This document shows, piece by piece, positions 60,313 through 64,000 of a stretch of 64,000 bases of DNA. Source of the stretch: Sanghuangporus weigelae (taxonomy: Eukaryota > Basidiomycota > Agaricomycetes > Hymenochaetales > Hymenochaetaceae). The stretch is from the NCBI GenBank assembly GCA_033182465.1, contig CP137318.1, positions 3,782,001 through 3,846,000 of the forward strand. The letters are read 5' to 3'. A model generated the notes under the pieces. It searched no databases. It saw only the letters and a list, made by a program, of their open reading frames with translations, and was not told the origin of the DNA. The stretch's first letter is position 1. Every line of letters begins with the position of its first letter. Made by a program: the position numbers and the translations under genes.

Positions 60313-61856
60313 TGTTACGAAAATTGTGGTTATCTAATGCGGCGTGGGCTAAGTCTTACACACCGAGTTGCGATGCCAAATCAAGACTATTTCGAAAGGC
60401 TACTACGGCAGAACAGTGGTGGCGACTCAAGAGTAGCAAACCACGGATCGTCTGGAGAAGACACGGAGGACTCTAATGATTTGCAATTACGACTAACTAA
60501 TATGCACATTGGACATACTCCACCGCCGGAACGCAGTCTGGCGGCGATGGAAGAAAGAAATGTCGCAAGGTATACGGAACTCCTGCAACGAAGACATTAT
60601 CGGCATGGTGCAACTAGAAGATTTGTACATGAGAGCTTGGTGTGCGCCAATTGTTACTTGGCCTACCAACGAAGCTGGGTACTTGCGGAATGGCTCATGA
60701 AGAACTTCACGGAACGGTTAGTGTCAAGGGAAGCAGCCGATGTCAAGATTCGGCATAAGCCCGGACCCTCGGAACGAACAGAAGACCAACCATTACCGAA
60801 CCACGGAATGAGTGCATACGACCATGAGGTATCCATATGGCTTAGCGATAGGGATGTCTATGCACTAAAGGTCGGCGTGCGAGCTTGGATCAATCAGCAT
60901 CGGCACCAGACCTTGTGCAGTCACACGGCAGTGGAAGTAGATTGGCCAGTTTACAAGCGGCCACCTTCGGACATTGAACATCTTACGGAAGAAGCGATAG
61001 AACGCTTGATGCAGGCTTGGCGAGCGTCAGAGCCAGGGGTAATTACAGTTGATGAGTGGAATAGCCGCGAGCACTTTGGACAGAGGCTACGGCTAACCAC
61101 GGGCCCAGGACTACAACTATCGGACATCGAAGTCGCGGCGAGGCACAGAAGGAGTGTAGCGGAGTACACTCATGCGCCGGGAGAAGATCGGCAAGCTCTG
61201 CCGATCTCTAACCCTGATATCACTATCTCCCCCATGATCGAGGATTAAGCGGCAGAAGCTCGGCCCGGGAACGGAGCGCCAGAGAAGCGATAGCTTGGCA
61301 ACTATCATGGGAACCCGTCTGGGAACGGAGAAGGATCGCGGGGTAAAGATAAGGAGAGATTAACATGTGATAACGATTGCAGATCGGAGGAAGCACGGAA
61401 GAAGCTTCTCGAAGCATCGGGGTAGTAGGATAGGACTCAAACAAACCCTCCTAATATGGTAGAAGTATTGTGATTCAACACTAGAGGAAAGTATCGGTGT
61501 TGGCACCAGAGTAGAGTACTGGTGTCAGAGAAAACATATTGTCTAGACCAATAGCAAGGCTGTAGTCGGTAGTAATAGGTAATCGGTACTATTTAGTAAA
61601 TAGGTTATTTAAGGGCCAGCTGAGCGGGGCATTGTCCCTCAGCAAAATTATTTTGTACTCTCAATCGAAAACTGTACCCTTTGATTGAAACCCTGTTCTA
61701 CTACTGAGGTCAAGCTTGAGCCTATCGCTCGCTTCTAAAGTAGTACATCTATAACCTTCGTTCCATCTCCAATCAATTATCATCAGAAGGAATAAGCAGG
61801 GACTTGTTCCGGTACGCTTAGACTGACCACCTCGTCTAAAAACACTGGTCCTAACA
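60313..61856 (+). repeat. 3' LTR of the gypsy element
   Basis: 1544 bp, preceded by a purine tract (GGAGGAGGAA). It carries the same 303-codon frame (60337-61248) as the 5' LTR. Confidence 0.9.
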
Positions 61857-61861
61857 CGCGT

Positions 61862-62512
61862 GTCATAAGGGTGTAACAGAGTGTAGTTGAGAGGAGGTTG
61901 GCTGCGCACACATTACGAAAGCCAAGGCGGTGAAGTGCTTGTGCTGACCTTCAATATAGGAATGACCCATGTACTGTAGCTATTCACCTCGACAATTGCA
62001 ATCAATGTATACCCTATTGAAAGCCCTCATTAATGGATGTCCTTGGAATAAAGAACTAGACTTTAACCGTCGAAATGCGTGAATTATGGTAGATGCACTG
62101 CTGAGGGGATGGGAGTTTGCAAGTGAGCATGCCAGGATGTTGTCCTACTCTATCACGAAGGGCATCTCCTTTCACCGCAAAAACTTGTTCATGAGTGCCT
62201 CTTATACTGGCCCAGGCTACGCTGCCTGAATTAGATTTTTACATGGAGTATTTCAAGAGCTACAATTTTGCACTCCGTGAAGGAGGAGGTGAGACACAGA
62301 CTCAGCGGTATTGTCTGACCTCTTCTGTTGCGTAAACACCACATTTCCTATATATTTTTACACATTTAGAAGTACATTTCCTATTGCTTTTTTTACGTGG
62401 CTGAATCATATCACAACATGCAGAATTGACTGAGAAATTGAGCCATTTGTTGTGTTTTTGGCATTTTTGGTATTTTTGGGCACGACGTGCGTCAAAATTC
62501 ACGTGTCCAAAT
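61862..62512. mobile_element. Diverged right end of a giant-element relative
   Basis: Blocks align in order with 20940-21490 of the complete element: AAATGCGTGA near 62073, then a Gly/Thr-rich stretch, TGAATTAGATTTTTACA near 62228, GAATTGACTGAGA near 62422, and a terminal part with CACGTGTCCAAAT. The similarity is weak but collinear. It is cut on the left by the gypsy element and on the right by MITE4 at a TA. Confidence 0.4.
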
Positions 62513-62514
62513 TA

Positions 62515-63597
62515 CAGCTAGTTGCAAAATTGTTGGCAATCACGTGATTTCACCACACTTCTTGCCATAAGAGCCTCAAAACACAGATAAAATCATATCT
62601 CACCCAAATCTCAACAGTTTCACATCATCTAAGTTGCTAAATTCATCTTTTCGAAAGGGATTTCGCTTAGGAAAAACGATCGAGAAAATAGAGCAAAAAA
62701 GGACCCCAAAATGGCGAAAATATCGTTTTTTGCCTCTTTCTTGCATGTGCATTTTTTTCTGTGATCCCTGCTGGTCCAGCACCTCCCCAAAGCTATCCAG
62801 AATGATAATATGATTATAAAATGAATTTACAGACTGAGTTTGAGTTGAATTGTGTACCAGAATGTGCTGCTTTGAGGCATGCCTGAATCACTCAAAACTC
62901 ATCATTTCCCCCCAGCCTCCCAGGCTCCAGGAAAAATTCTTACAGGCCATATTCATGCATGTAAATTCATTTTAGATATAATAGACTAGGTTTATGTGCT
63001 AGCTAGGTCCTCAGCATCCACTGGTGAGCTGGGAAGATGCTGTCTAAAATGATGCATATAACCAGAATCTCATGTTCAGGCCAGCTCACTAGTGGATGCT
63101 GAGGACCTAGCTAGCACATAAACCTAGTCTATTATATCTAAAATGAATTTACATGCATGAATCTAGCCTGTAAGAATTTTTCCTGGAGCCTGGGAGGCTA
63201 GGGGGAAATGATGAGTTTTGAGTAATTCAGGCATGCCTCAAAGCAGCACATTCTGGTACACAATTCAACTCAAACTCAGTCTTTAAATTCATTTTATAAT
63301 CATATTATCATTCTGGATAGCTTTGGGGAGGTGCTGGACCAGCAGGGATCACAGAAAAAAATGCACATGCAAGGAAGAGGCAAAAAACATATTTTCGCCA
63401 TTTTGGGGTCACATTTTGCTCTATTTTCTCGATCGTTTTTCCTAAACGAAAGTCCTTTCAAAAAGATGAATTTAGCAACTTAGATGATGTGAAACCGTTG
63501 AAATTTGGGTGAGATATGATTTTATCTGTGTTTTGAGGCTCTCATGGTGAGAAAAGTGGTGAAATCACGTGATTGCCAACAATTTTGCAACTAGCTG
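62515..63597. mobile_element. Foldback MITE, copy 4 (1083 bp)
   Basis: Same ends and hairpin arms as copies 1 and 3, with TA at 62513-62514 and 63598-63599. The loop is in the orientation of copy 1. No gene; a 60-codon frame on the minus strand is arm sequence also found in copy 3. Confidence 0.85.
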
Positions 63598-63599
63598 TA

Positions 63600-64000
63600 A
63601 GTAGCGCTTGTCAATCGAATGGATTCATCGGAAGATCGAATCTCTGATATCACAGCCGTCATATCAAAGCTGATCACCTTTCTGATCAAAATTCGTAAAA
63701 ACTCAATTCCAACACGACACATTATCCAATTCACATCTATATTGCTTCAAACCGGGTATTCTTCACAACCCTGGATCTGCAGCGCTTCGAGACTGAACCT
63801 GATCGAGCATGCATGTCCTAATATATCATTATGAATTGTTTATAATTACGAAAGGCAAGACCAACACACGCCATGGATCGAAAAGAAGGGGAAAAAACAA
63901 AATTGTCATGGCGAAGAACACTCCGACAGGATTGGGAGCTAGTATGGCAATACAATAGCCAGGAGCATACACTACATAATAGATATGAGGTGAGGTAAAA
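63600..64000. other. Window end, nothing recognised
   Basis: A 71-codon frame (63619-63834, start MDSSEDRISDITAVISKL) has no known motif and is not called as a gene. Confidence 0.3.

Larger units (their letters stand above)
49650..61856 (+). mobile_element. Ty3/gypsy LTR retrotransposon (chromovirus type), whole-looking, 12.2 kb
   Basis: Flanked by the 5-bp target duplication CGCGT (49645-49649 and 61857-61861). LTRs of about 1.54 kb at each end begin TG and end CA. The interior runs: an extra upstream ORF, gag with a CCHC knuckle, then pol with protease, reverse transcriptase, RNase H, integrase and a C-terminal chromodomain. A purine run precedes the 3' LTR. The LTRs differ at only a few positions, so the insertion is young. 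It looks whole or nearly so, with perhaps one or two breaks. It is unusually long for the family because of the large LTRs and the extra ORF. Confidence 0.9.

Overview
The window looks like nuclear DNA of a filamentous basidiomycete, most likely an Agaricomycete. Host genes are split by many short GT-AG introns of about 40-80 nt, and the conserved genes (UBR1, TRM2, an HPP-family membrane protein, a P450, an F-box/LRR protein) have a fungal character. No species is claimed.

Layout: (1) 1-22.9 kb is a mobile-element landscape. Its centrepiece is a 12.4-kb element (9091-21506) with about 2.1-kb terminal inverted repeats. Each repeat carries an inward-facing Tc1/mariner (IS630-type) transposase gene. 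Between them lie non-transposase genes, here called X (AT-hook), Y (lysine-rich tail) and W (acidic tail). The whole unit sits at a TA inside a 1.08-kb foldback MITE, and the two MITE pieces add up exactly once one small deletion is counted. A second copy, internally deleted and in the opposite orientation, occupies 1-6710. Part of it pairs with the first copy to make an inverted repeat of about 11.5 kb centred near 8.0 kb. (2) 22.9-39.7 kb is a normal host block: FAD-dependent oxidoreductase (-), F-box protein (-), HPP protein (-), cytochrome P450 (+), UBR1 N-recognin E3 ligase (-) and TRM2 tRNA methyltransferase (+). UBR1 and TRM2 share a short divergent promoter. (3) 39.7-47.9 kb is a second accessory block: a TA-flanked 58-bp perfect palindrome, an isolated MITE end, an apparently intact X-family gene (X-E), two related MITEs, a coiled-coil gene (V) and a different mariner transposase. 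(4) 47.8-62.5 kb is GC-rich repetitive DNA, a whole-looking 12.2-kb Ty3/gypsy chromovirus-type LTR retrotransposon (49650-61856, TSD CGCGT), and a diverged end of a giant-element relative. (5) 62.5-63.6 kb is another full foldback MITE.

How the parts relate: the MITEs, the giant element and the 58-bp palindrome share one terminal motif (TA, CAGC, TTGCAAAA, then a CACGTG box), so one transposase lineage may move all of them. Stop codons in the X genes and in three of the four giant-element transposases sit where a CGA arginine codon is inferred, and different copies show TGA, TAA or CAA at one such codon. This is the pattern expected of methyl-CpG deamination. Intron phases were worked out by eye; where they did not close, this is stated.
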